A stretch of 64,000 nucleotides of DNA, taken from the NCBI GenBank assembly GCA_964247055.1, contig OZ176053.1:310001-374000 (forward strand), in the 5' to 3' direction. The position numbers and the translations under genes are program-made. This document shows positions 11,501 to 23,900 of this stretch, piece by piece (the first letter of the stretch is position 1; the number at the start of each line of letters is the position of its first letter). The notes under the pieces were generated by a model that was not told the DNA's origin, made no database searches, and worked only from the letters and a program-made list of their open reading frames with translations. This DNA comes from Paragordius varius. Lineage: Eukaryota > Nematomorpha.

Positions 11501-13074
11501 CGCAAACGAGGGCACGGGGATAAGGCTAAAGCTTTCAATGTGGCCCAAAAACAAGCCGTACGGGCTTTTAATCGAACGATATTGTGCGAGTCAGCTGCTG
11601 TTACAGGCCCCATGATGCAATCAGCTGGAGGTAAACGAGGCAGACGACGATGTTCCGACTCATCATCTTCGGGATGTTCTTCCAATTACAGCACCCACGA
11701 TTGTTACCATGGCAACAACCAGAATGCCAAGTTTAACAAATCACCAGTTAATGCCAAATGTTTGAAATTAAACCACTCTTCTAAGAAACTTACTTGTACT
11801 ACCCCTACCTATGTAAGACAACATGCACTTGTGTTTGACATAGTTTGATAATTCAAATACTTTGGTTTTACCAAATAAGGAAATGTATTTGACAAACAAA
11901 TCAAGAAACACAATAATTTAGCAATCTTAAATTATTAAAAATATTGGCTTGTTTAAAGCCCAAACAAAGCTTAAAAGAAATAACTAGATAGAACATTGTA
12001 AATGAGCGTGTATTTTTTTTCAACTATAAAAAAGTTGGTTTTGTTTGCATTGTGCAGTCATTATCGTTTTTTGCTGGTCGAAATTAACACTAAACACAAA
12101 AACAAAACAACAATTATAACAAAACAATACTGAGTGAACTTTTATAAGCCAAGGTCATTGAGTATTTTCTCATTGCGTTTTTTTTGTTTTAAAAAAGTAA
12201 ATTAACAACGCTCTAGTTTGGAGTGAAACCAAATTATATCATAATAAATGTATTATTTTTAATCAAACAATATATTTATAATATATTAGCATATTAATTT
12301 AACAAATTTCGCCTTTTGTTTGCATAAATAAGTACACAATTGATGTTATGATACTATTAAATCTATAACCTTTACTTTGTTAAACACTTTCAACAAGTGA
12401 TAAAGGTCCATAAAATACAAGATATCTGGCGTTCAAATAAAATTTTACCAACCTATAATTTGACTACAATAATGTTAATAAACTTTGTAAATATTATAAA
12501 ATGTTTTATCACTATATATATTTAGAGTCCGACCGCTTTAAATCAACAATCAGCAGCTGCTGGTTTAGAGCCTATGACTTTGCAGCGTCCTTCAAGCACT
12601 CACCTTTTCGGACGCAGGCGTAAAGAACGTACGGAAGATCGAAATCCATTTCATGGGAAATTCTTTAAGTACGAACTCGAAGCTTGTAAGCGGGACACTA
12701 ACGCTATCAATCCTGCCTTCTTAAGCATTAAGTAATTATTATTTACGTTACAATAATTGAGTACATTATTTTCAACTTGACATATTTGGCCAAAATCGAA
12801 CAATCGTTACAAATTTTGTTTATTTATATTTACACAGATTTTTACAATCGTTCACATTATGCTAACAAAGCAGACAATTATTTGTTTTGTATTATAATAT
12901 ATTGTCGTTATGAGATATTTTATGGGCTTGTACTTAGTATATGTTTATTTTTTTTTTGGTTTAAATAGGAACAAATTTAAACATGCCAAGGCGACGGATG
13001 GCGGTTGTCGTTTTTTCTATGCTGCACTCAAACGAAATAAGACTCAAACGGCGACACCTGCTCTTGTTTATTGA
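8504..13074 (+). CDS. Unidentified 519-aa protein; TP53INP/DOR-like N-terminus
   Basis: Four exons join in frame: 8504-8705, 10767-11812, 12526-12731 and 12969-13074 (stop TGA). The N-terminus starts MLNALSKYVSGYV, and about 60 residues on carries an acidic patch with NEWVLI, a good LC3-interacting motif (W-x-x-I). That arrangement (short hydrophobic start, then D/E-E-W-x-L-V/I) is what TP53INP1/2 and insect DOR have at their N-termini; these proteins feed autophagy and nuclear-receptor co-activation. The long second exon is Ser/Thr/Asn-rich with an acidic run (DDDTDVLDDPIASDFDDGED) and basic clusters (GGKRGRRR). The C-terminus is basic (HLFGRRRKERTEDRNPF) and I do not recognise it, so the DOR link rests on the N-terminus only. 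Start chosen as the first ATG of an exon preceded by stops. A possible AATAAA lies at 13328. The gene structure is firmer than the identity. Confidence 0.65.
8706..10766 (+). other. Intron 1 of the DOR-like gene
   Basis: A 2,061-bp AT-rich intron starting GTAAAAAT and ending TTACATTAG. It holds a 13-base G run (9116-9128) and several open frames of 60-95 codons without recognisable domains. No transposon end was identified. Confidence 0.6.
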
Positions 13075-14958
13075 AGCAAAATTTTATTTGATGGATAATA
13101 TAATATCTCATTTATACTACCCAGAAAATTAGAATAGATACTTTTTTATTTAAAAAGAATAATTAACCATTCAACGATTCTACTTACACACGAGATTTAA
13201 TTTTAATATTTTTTGATTAGATGATTCTCACTCATTTACAATACACCCATGCATACGCAAAATCGTATAAAAAATATTTTTAAACATATTTATCACCATA
13301 ACTTTATAATACTACTCAACCAAAACCAATAAACATTATTAAAAAAATTATGAAAAATGCAGTAAAAATAACCTAATCTACTTTTGATTAATACATATTT
13401 GTTTATTTTAATAGACAACAGACTCATTTTCCTATATTTTTAAAAGATTCACATTTTTATTTATCAAATATATTGTATGTCAAAGGTCTCACATTTTATT
13501 TAGATTATATTTATTATTTATTAGTGGCACTTTTTGTCATCCAAATTGTCAAATTCGTTTAATTTATTTTTGAAATTCAGAGGGAATATGTAATTCTGAT
13601 CACTTTCAATGATTGTTGCAATTCTTTTACACCAATATGAAATTAATTAATTTATATTAAATTTCTATTTATGGTTACTTAATGTTTAAATTTATGTGTA
13701 TATAATATGTCCACACTATTTATTTTTCCCCAAAGAACAAAGTAAATGAACAAAAAAATATATAAATATGGTAACTCTATTTTAATTTATTTATATTTAT
13801 TATGTTTAAATAATATTTAATTACAACAAACGCATTCACATTTTTATGATCGGCATATGACTGATTGTATGTGTGTGGTGTATTAAATTAGATAGAAGTG
13901 AGAGAGAAAAACGAAAAAATAAATAAATTAATATTTTCTAAAAATTTAAATTGTATTTCTTGAACCGCTTAATTTTTAAGTGTTTGTCTGGATGTTCTGA
14001 AGATAGATATATATGTGTAAATTTTGTTCATAAGGCCAGACTAAAATCACTTTTATAGTGTTGAATGTCCAACTTAGATTTCGCATTTTTTTGAAAAAAA
14101 CCCACTATAACTATGCTAAAATAAATTTTATTTTACGTTTGTTGAAAAAATAACTTGTTAAAGGAAAATCATACTCTTGCAAAAAACTTTTTCTTTCCTT
14201 CCCATAACAAAAAAGATATGGTTAAAAAAATGGCTATGAAATATTATTTAATCACAATAAAAAAGAAATTGTAACTAAATTTGTGGAATAATAAAAAGAT
14301 AATCGGCTAGCGCATGAATTTTTAAAAAAAATGTAATATTGAAATATTTTTTTAAGATTTATAATCAAATATTTTGACTTAAACCCGATTGAAAATAATT
14401 AAAATAATGATATAAATATTGAAGCATTTATTGGATAAATAGATATATATTAACATTATATTTTTAATTGTCTATCTTAACTATAAGGCCCCCTTTTTTG
14501 GCGAAAATGCTAATTTAAGAGAAATTTCATAACATGAGTAATTAAACAAACTGGTATATCTAAAAAATTGCATATGAATGTACAAATATCAGATAAATAA
14601 TATATACTATTCAGACATGTTTGTTTTGAACATGTATTTTTAAATTGCTAATAAGATATAAAATAAAAAGGGATAAATTTTTTTTAAATTATAGTATATC
14701 TATATATCTAAAGTTCAAGGAATGCCATCAAAAATAAATGATCTTATAATAATAAATTTGTTTTAGAATGTATAAAGAGAGCAAGGAACATAATAAAGAT
14801 ATATAAATTGCTATATATATTATATAAATATATATGATTTAAAGTACAAGGAATGTCTCTCATATAACAAAAAAAAACTTTATAAATTATTTTAGCCAAA
14901 AAAGTTGGAAATCAACAATTTTTTTGCAAGAACCGTTCATATTTTTGTTGCAAAACCA
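13075..14958. other. 3' flank and intergenic AT-rich region
   Basis: Lies between the tail of the DOR-like gene (plus) and the tail of MEAK7 (minus). Only AT-rich unique-looking sequence and short poly(A/T) runs are seen; no gene, RNA or repeat family could be supported. Confidence 0.5.
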
Positions 14959-17900
14959 TTAATCAGCATTTTGGGCTGATTTATCGCTATAAACAAAATT
15001 TTTGATTTCCGGATTTTCACTGGACGGGTCATCTTCTCTCATGCCTTCACTGTGAGGTCCGCGATTCAGAAGCGTTAACATGGCAACCACATCTGGGTCG
15101 GCGTCCAACATACTAAATCGTTTTTGCTAAAAAAAAATAAAATTTGCAGAGAATGGCAAAAATTTAAAAGATATTGTAAATTTCAGAATAAATAAATGAG
15201 AATGGCAAAAATTTAAAAGATATTGTAAATTTTTCAGAATAAATAAATGAGAATGGCAAAAATTCAAAAAATATTGTAAATTTTTCAGAATAAATTTGCA
15301 GAGAATGGCAAAAATTTAAAAGATATTGTAAATTTTTCAGAATAAATAAATGAGAATGGCAAAAATTTAAATGTTAAAAAGGTAAAAAGTTTGTTAGTGC
15401 GCTAAAACTATAGTAAAGATTCGTTGTTAAACAAACCCTACTTAACCTATTTTGAATATTTTTGTAAACTTATCAAATAATTTATCAACCCACAAAATTA
15501 ATCTAAAAGCAATCTCCTAGTATTTTGTTGTAATTGTAAACCTTTCCAATTATCACATATACCTTAGTATTAAATATTCACACTGTAGTTTATATCTGCT
15601 TAGTATTAAATATGCACACACCTTATTTTACCAAAGTTCTAACATGCAAATATGATATGCAGACAAAAAACTGTGCTTACAACAGAGGCCGATTTATTTT
15701 TTGGTTCATTTATCGTTATATTTAGAAATTGAATTTTATCACCGCGCCTTTTCAGAATCAGAGTTAGTTTTATCGGACGACAGTTAGAGTTCAAAAAAAA
15801 CTTTTTAATGGATAAACCGATAACGTTTGAGATGGCGTATGAAAAAGCGGGCAACAGTTTTTTGAGTGAAAAGAATAGTCAAGTGATGACAAAAAAATGG
15901 TTTTCAGTTTAGAACAAAGACGTTTCAAATGCAAAAAGAAAGATGTCATAGCATAGGGGTGTCAACAAATAGGTGCGCGAGAGGGCCCCAAATATATAGC
16001 ATTTATCAAATTCACCCTTGAACAAACCAAATTCATTTTAAAAATATATTTTTACGACATAGTTTATTATTTTTTCGGCATTATATTATTTTTTAAATAG
16101 AAATTCATACATTAAAAATATTAAAATCTAAAGGTAATCTTAGATTCTAAAAACACATAATTTATTCTAGGGTGAATTTGAATTGTTCGAGGGTGAATTT
16201 AAATTGTAAATGGTATATATGGGCATTAATAAATATTTTGAACACAAGACTACAAAATGCAAACACTCAGTAAAAAATTTTGTTTTAATTTCTGATGGAA
16301 ATGTCATTTAATACTAAATAAAAATCAATTTGTTTCCTTGTTAGCTAACTCATTTTTAATTAATTATAAATCGTTAATTCTTTAAGTTATGTGATAAAAA
16401 AATAAAGTTAATCCTCAAGTCCCCATTTCATAACCATGTATTTTAAAACAAACCCTGATAAGTTTACTTTTAATCTGTTTAGTAACATCGTATTACATTA
16501 ATCATTATACCACAGAATTTAATACTTACTGTAAAAATCAATAAAATTAAATATACAGCAAAAATTGAAATTATACGGACAAAACTTATAAATATAAAGA
16601 CAAATTTTTTTTTCAAAAGACAACCATACTTTTATACTAAACACTAATTTATCCTATTAAAACCATTTAAAAACAAATATGTAATTGATTGTATTATACC
16701 AATATACATTTCTATTTCATAGTAAAGAGTTTAAACAATATGTCATATATAAAAAAAAGGCAAGATATTTAAAAAGTATGGTTGGGTTGTCTTTTAGAAG
16801 TAAATATTTCTCTTTATATTTTTAACCCTTTTGTCCATAGTATAATTTCAATCAATTTTTACTGTATATTCTAAATAAAAATTCAAAAAATTTACCAAAT
16901 TAAAAAAAAGGCAAGAATTAATATGGAATTGTCTTTTAGATGAAAAAAATTTGTCTTTATATTTTTACCTTTTCCAATAAAATTACATATATATATATAT
17001 ATATATTTAAACAAAAGTTTAAAAAATTTACCAAATAAGCCTTTCTTTCAGGCGCCTCAGGGCCAACACCCCAAACTTCGAGACTTTCAATCGTAAAATT
17101 ATGTTGAGTCGAAAGTTGGGGACATTTGTAAGTTAGGCAATTTGTCGCGTTGCCCGTGGTAACCGAAGATTCCACTGCAACACCGAAGTAATTGATTTGA
17201 CCTCCAAAGGCCTAAAAGTAAATATATAAATACCATTTACAGTTCAAATTCACCCTTGAACAATTCAAATTCACCCTTGAACAATTCAAATTCACCCTTG
17301 AACAATTCAAATTCACCCTAGAACAATTCAAATTCACCCTTGAACAATTCAAATTCTCCCTTAAACAATTTAAAATCACCCTCGAACAATTCAAATTCAC
17401 CCTTGAACAATTCAACTTCACCCTTGACCAATTCAAATTCACCCTTGAACAATTCAAATTCACCCTAGAACAATTCAAATTCATCCTTAAACAATTCAAA
17501 TCACCCTTGAACAATTCAAATTCACCCTTGAACAATTCAAATTCACCCTTGAACAATTCAAATTCACCCTAGAACAATTCAAATTCACCCTTGAACAATT
17601 CAAATTTACCCTTGAACAATTCAAATTTACCCTTGAACAATTCAAATTTACCGTTGAACAATATTCACCCTTGAACAATTCAAATTCACCCTAAAAATAA
17701 ATAAGGTGTTTTAAAACTAATATAACTCATTATTAATATGAGTTATATATGTTTATGCTATAGTTTAGTATTTTTTCAGTATTATTTTAATTTAAAATAA
17801 AATTTTTATTTTTGAAATATATATAAAATATAGGAGGCAATTTTTAATCTTAAAAAACATATATTATTTGAGGGTGAATTAGAATTGTTCAAGGGTGAAT

Positions 17901-20900
17901 TTGAATTGTAAATGGTATAGATATATCAATTTTGTTTCCAAACTACAACAAGAAACTATACAATACAAATAAAATACAAACGGTAATAAAAGTTAGAGTG
18001 TGAAATTTTTATGTACACAGAGCTGTAAAAAAAGTCAAAAAACAACAAAAATAAGCATAGAATTCATTTTTAAAAAGCGCATAAACAATATTTTAGAAAA
18101 CCTTAAAAAGAACTGAAAATAAAAAAAAAGTTTTATGAGACTGATGGTATAATTAGCTTTTTTATAATGGGAAATTATCTCAAATCACATAAACAGATTA
18201 AAAGAATTTTAAAAAATATGATTTTACAAAATAAAATTACAGGGTTCCCTGATAAAGCTAATAATTTTTCACCTTATATTTTTTGTTTTAAAATGCATGT
18301 GTAAGGGAATAAATACAAAGTTTATCCTTAAAATATAATTTATTCTTTTTTTTGCATTACAAAAATATTTAATAAATCTAAAATTTAACAAAAAAGAATA
18401 ATAATGAATTTAAATAAATATATATTCAAACAAAAAAAACTAAATTTTTGTAAAAACCAATTTTTAAATTTTAAATAAATTATATAAATATAATTAATTA
18501 CAAAGCAATTGGGTAAGGTTTGTTGATTAACATTGATATAAACGTAATTATCATTCATTTCTGAGGAATGATAAATTTTGAGATGTGGAGTTAAGGAAAA
18601 TACGAAACATGAATCATTACCTAAATAAATAAAAATATATAAAAAATGATTTTTTTAAAAAAAATTATAAATTTTGAAAAAAATATATAATTGCGAATAT
18701 AAAGTAGTTTTTGGTATTTGAACAGTAAAAATTGAAAGACAAAATGCAAATATATAAAGACAAATTTTTTTTTCAAAAACCACTATACTTTTTTTATATA
18801 GTAAAAATTGAAAGACAAAATATAAAAATATAAAAAGACCAATATATTTTTTTAAAAGACACCCATACTTTTTAAAACTTTAATTTTTTGCTATATAAAA
18901 TATTTAATTACAATCGTAAACTACATAATTGATTGTGCTACCAATTTAGAATTCTATTTTATATTTTGAAGTTTAAAAAAATGAGTTTTATTTAAAAAAA
19001 TTAAGATTCAAAAAATATGGTTGTTTTAGAAAAATAATTGTCTTTATATTTTTACGTTTTGTCCCCCCATATAATTTCAATTTTTACTGTAATTCTTGGG
19101 GCCTATTTATGCTTATAATCTTTTGGTTCAAAAATTAAATTTCGATTCCAAAATTAATAGAAATTATTAATCAAATATAAAAACTGGTCATTACAAATTT
19201 TTCCAATTATTTATGAATATTTTAATGTAACCCCAAAAATTGTAGGAATTAAAATAAACCCTTAAAATATGCCATTCACAGTTCAAATTCACCCTAAAAA
19301 TAAATTATGTGTTTTCAAACTAATATAACTCTCCTTATTAATAGGAAATATATCTTTATGGGGCATCATAGTTTATTATTTTTTCAGTATTATTTTAATT
19401 TGAACATAATTTTTATTTTTTAAAAATATATAATAATATAGGTAATTTTTAATCTTAAAAAAAATATATTTTATGGGTGAATTTGAATTGTTCGTAGATG
19501 AATTTTATTTGTTCAAGGATGAATTTGAGTTGTTTTAAGATAAATTCGAATTATGTTATATAAAACCTATTCCTTTCAAGAAATAATATTTTTATACAGG
19601 TAAAAATCTCCTTTTAAATAAATTGCAGTCAGTAAAATGTTACATATGCCCGTTGTATAAATTATTTTTTTAAAAAAATTAGTTTAAATGAAATGTAAAC
19701 CCTAAATATTTACCATATCGCCTTCAAGTAATAAAATATTTTATTTTGTAATTATCTTTTACAGTAAATGTTGAAATTATACGGACAAAACGTAAAAATA
19801 TAAAGGCAAATATTGTTTTCTAAAAGACAACCAGACTATTTTAAATTCCTTTTTTTTTCAAATATTACTTATTGTTTTAGAGAAAATAAGATATACCATT
19901 TACAGTTCAAATTCATTCTTGAACAATTCAAATTCACCCTAAAAATAAATTATGTGTTTTCGAACTAATATAACTCATTATTAGTATAAAATATATCTTT
20001 ATGGCATAATTTATTTTTTATTATTTTAATTTATAACATAATTTTTATTTTTTAAAAATATATAATAATGTAGGTAATTTTTAATCCTAAAAAACATATA
20101 TTTTATGGGTGAATTTGAATTGTTTTATAGAAAAATTTGAATTGTTTTATGATAAATTTGGATTATGTTATATAAATACATCTTATTCCATTCAAGAAAT
20201 AATATATTTATACAGGTAAAAATCTCCTTTTAAATAAATTGCAGTCAGTAAAATATTACATATGCCCGTTGTTTAAATTTTTTAAAATTTTTTTTAAAAA
20301 AATATTCTAAATATTTACCATATCGCCTTCGAATAAATAAATATATTTTATATTTTAATTATCTTTTACAGTAAATGTTGAAATTATACGGACAAAACGT
20401 AAAATAAAAAGACAACCATACTATTTCAAATCCTTTTTTTTCAAATATTACTTATTATTTTAGATTGGAAAATAGGTAGATGTGTAATTTGTGAAAAATT
20501 GTGATCAAATAGTTTATTGTAGAAAAAAATTAAGGGATTTAAAAAGTATGATGGTTAGTTTTTTTTTATCAAAAAAAATACTTGTCTTTATATTTTTACG
20601 TTTTGTCCATAGTATTTAAATATTCGTTTATAAAAAAAGCAATTTTTTTTTATCAAAAGAAAAAAAAACCTTGGAAATGAGGATTAATGGTTAACTTTAC
20701 GGATGAAAATCCACCAAAAATATTGCCATTTTTTTCTTTAATCACGATTATGACTGGGCCAGCATAAACTAAAAAAAAATAAAATAAAATTGAACAAAAA
20801 AAAAACGAAATATACAAGCATTTCAAAAATTAAAAACTTACAACTACATTAATATTGCAATTATATAATTCATCTAAAATTATATATGAAATTGTTCTTT

Positions 20901-23900
20901 GTCAAACGTAAAAAATAAACTAAAAAAAGTAAAGTTGGAAACTATTTACAAATTAAATTGGAAATTTTTTTCAATATATATATACTTAACTTTAAACATT
21001 TTTAGATCAGGAAATAAAACATAAAATGTAAAAGAATTTATACAAATGTTAATTTAAAACTTGAATTACCTATCGTTCATTTTAAGTTGCAAGATAAAAA
21101 AAATTTAAATAATACTCATTTTTTTATTTAACTATAGGTTATTCAAAAAGCAAGGTTCACAAATTTGGACTTTATTAAATGAAAAATAAATATTAGACCA
21201 ACCTCCAATTTTCATATTTTGCCTTTATAAATTTAATTATAACTGTAACTCCAAATTTTTATTAATAAAAATTATATACCATTTACAATTCAAATTCACC
21301 CTTCCTAAAAATAAAAATTAAGTGTTTTCAAGCTAATATAACTCATCATGATTAATAATAAAATATTCTTCTGGCATAAATTATTATTTTTAATTTTAAA
21401 CGAAACTTTATTTTTTTAAAATACAAAAAAATAATAATTTTAATTTTAAAAAACACACATAATTAATTTTAGGTGAATTTAAACGCTGTAAATGGTATAA
21501 TTGACCATTATAAAATTCTTTTTTTAGATTTGAAAATATTTAATTTAATGATTAACCCTTTTTTAACCTCAAAAAAGGTTTTTTATAGTATGCATTTTAA
21601 TGGTACAGTAGTGTATGGAAAAAACAAATTTTTTTCCTTTCTTGTATTAGTTTGCTTATTTTATTCAATATTTTTTTTGTTTTTTTCCATACACTACTGC
21701 TGGATGTTGCTGCAAATTGCCCAACTATAGTATTGTGAAAAAAGCAACCATTAAAATGCATACTGTTAATCATAAAATTTTCTTCAAATATTTAATCAAT
21801 CTAATTTTTATAATTAAATTCAAAAACTTTGTTTTTCGATAATACTAAAAAAATTAAAATGCATACACACTGTAAAATTTATTTTTTTAATAATCTAAAA
21901 AATTAAAATGTATACTCTGTGAATCATCAAATATTTTTTACAATAATATTAATAATATTTGATATTAATCTAATTTTTATAATTAAATTCAAAAACTTTT
22001 TTTTCCGATAAAAAAATAAAAAAATTAAAAAATGTATACTGTAAATTACATAATTTTTTTTAATAATATTAATAATCCTCTTTGACTTAAAATTTTAGAT
22101 AAAACTTTTTTTTCGATAATAAAACTAAAAAATTAAAATGCATACTCTGTTATATATAAAATTTTTATAATATTAATAATAATGCTCTTAATCTTTATGA
22201 TTAAATTCAAAAACTTTTTTATAATATTAAATATTAAAATGCATACTGTTAATCATAAATTTTTTTTTAAATAATATTAATCTAATCTAATTTTTATAAC
22301 TAAATTCAAAACTTTTTTTTTATAATACTAAATATTAAAATGCAGTTATATATAAAATTTTTATAATATTAATAATAATGCTCTTAATCTTTATGTTTTA
22401 TTTCAAAAACTTGTTTTTCGAGATAACAATACTAAAAAAATTAAAAAGCATACACACTTAAAATTATAAAAAAAATTTAATAATATTAATAATGCTCTTA
22501 ATCTTTATTTTCTAATTCGCAAATATTTTCGATAATAAAAATAAAAAATTAAGTAATGTATATTGTATACTATAAATTACAAAAATTTTTTATTGATAAC
22601 AATTATCTTTAATTATATATAAAACTTTATTTTCGAAAATATTTGAGACAAACTTAAATAAATTAAATAATGTATACTATAAATTATAAAAAAATATTTA
22701 TTAATAATAATCATTCTTAATCTTTATTTTTTAATTCAAAAACTTTTTTTTCGATAATATTTAAAATAAAATGATACCAATATGCCTAGCAAGTCTAATA
22801 AAACTTTCCCCGTGAATCGTGGAGGCATATAGGAGGCGCCACACATTCCTATAATCAAGCGGGCAATGATTGTTAAGTGTTAATAGGTCTGAAATATCTA
22901 ACATTGTTTCAAATCGTGTCCAATCTACACTTTCACACAGCGGGATAATGGGAACAGCCATTAACTGGAAGGATTAAGGCAAAAAAATTGAAATTAAAAT
23001 TATACTACCTACTATGGACAAACCAGTGAAAATATAAAGACAAATATTTTTTTTTCTATACAGGCAACCAAACATATGTGTTATATATCATTTAGAGTTT
23101 AAATTCACCTTTGAATTCAAATTCACCCTTTAACAATTCAAATTTACCCTTTAACAATTTAAATTCGCCCTTGAACAATTCAAATTCACCCTTGAACAAT
23201 TCAATTCGCCCTTGAACATTTCAAATTCGGCATTGAATTCAAATTCACCCTCGAACAATTCAAATTCACCCTTGAACAATTCAAATTCGCCCTTAAATTC
23301 AAAGTCGCCCTCGAACAATTCGAATTCACCCTTAAACAATTCGAATTCCCCCTTTAACAATTTAAATTCCCCCTTTAACAATTTAAATTCGCCCTTAAAC
23401 AATTCAAAATCGCCCTCGAACAATCTAAATTCGCCCTTGAACAATTCAAATAATTCACCCTCAAACAATTCAAATTCACCCTTAAACAATTCAAATTCAC
23501 TCTTGAACAATTCAAATTATGTGTTTTCAAACTAATATTACTTGTTATTAGAATGAAATATATCTATATATCTATAGCATTGTTTATTATTTTTTCAGCA
23601 GTATTTTGATTTAAAACCAAATTTTATTTTTCAAAAATATATAATGATATAGATAATTTTTAATCTAAAAAAAATAATTTATTTGAGGGTGAATATGACT
23701 TGTAAATGGTTTATATTAATTATTTTAAATATAACTCATAGTTTAAAATTGTAAAGTATGAAATAAAGATATAATATAGGTTACACAATCAATTATATAT
23801 TTTACAATTGTAATTAAATTATTAAAGGATAAATTAAGGTCTAAAAAAGTATGGGGTTGTCTTTTGAAAAAAATTTTTGTCTTTATATTTTTATGTTTTT

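Noticed and set aside
11163-11685. Four antisense open frames over the large exon of the DOR-like gene
   Set aside because: They overlap a well-supported sense exon, and their composition follows from its Ser/Asp-rich codons.
17212-17678. Long repetitive open frames (Asn-Cys-Ser-Arg-Val type), also at 23151-23535 and 60002-60394
   Set aside because: They are translations of the 21-bp minisatellite arms of family A elements; the unit is divisible by three and lacks stops in some frames.
17240-17690. Regular repeat array that could suggest a CRISPR
   Set aside because: Units are directly tandem with no unique spacers, the DNA is eukaryotic, and there are no cas genes.
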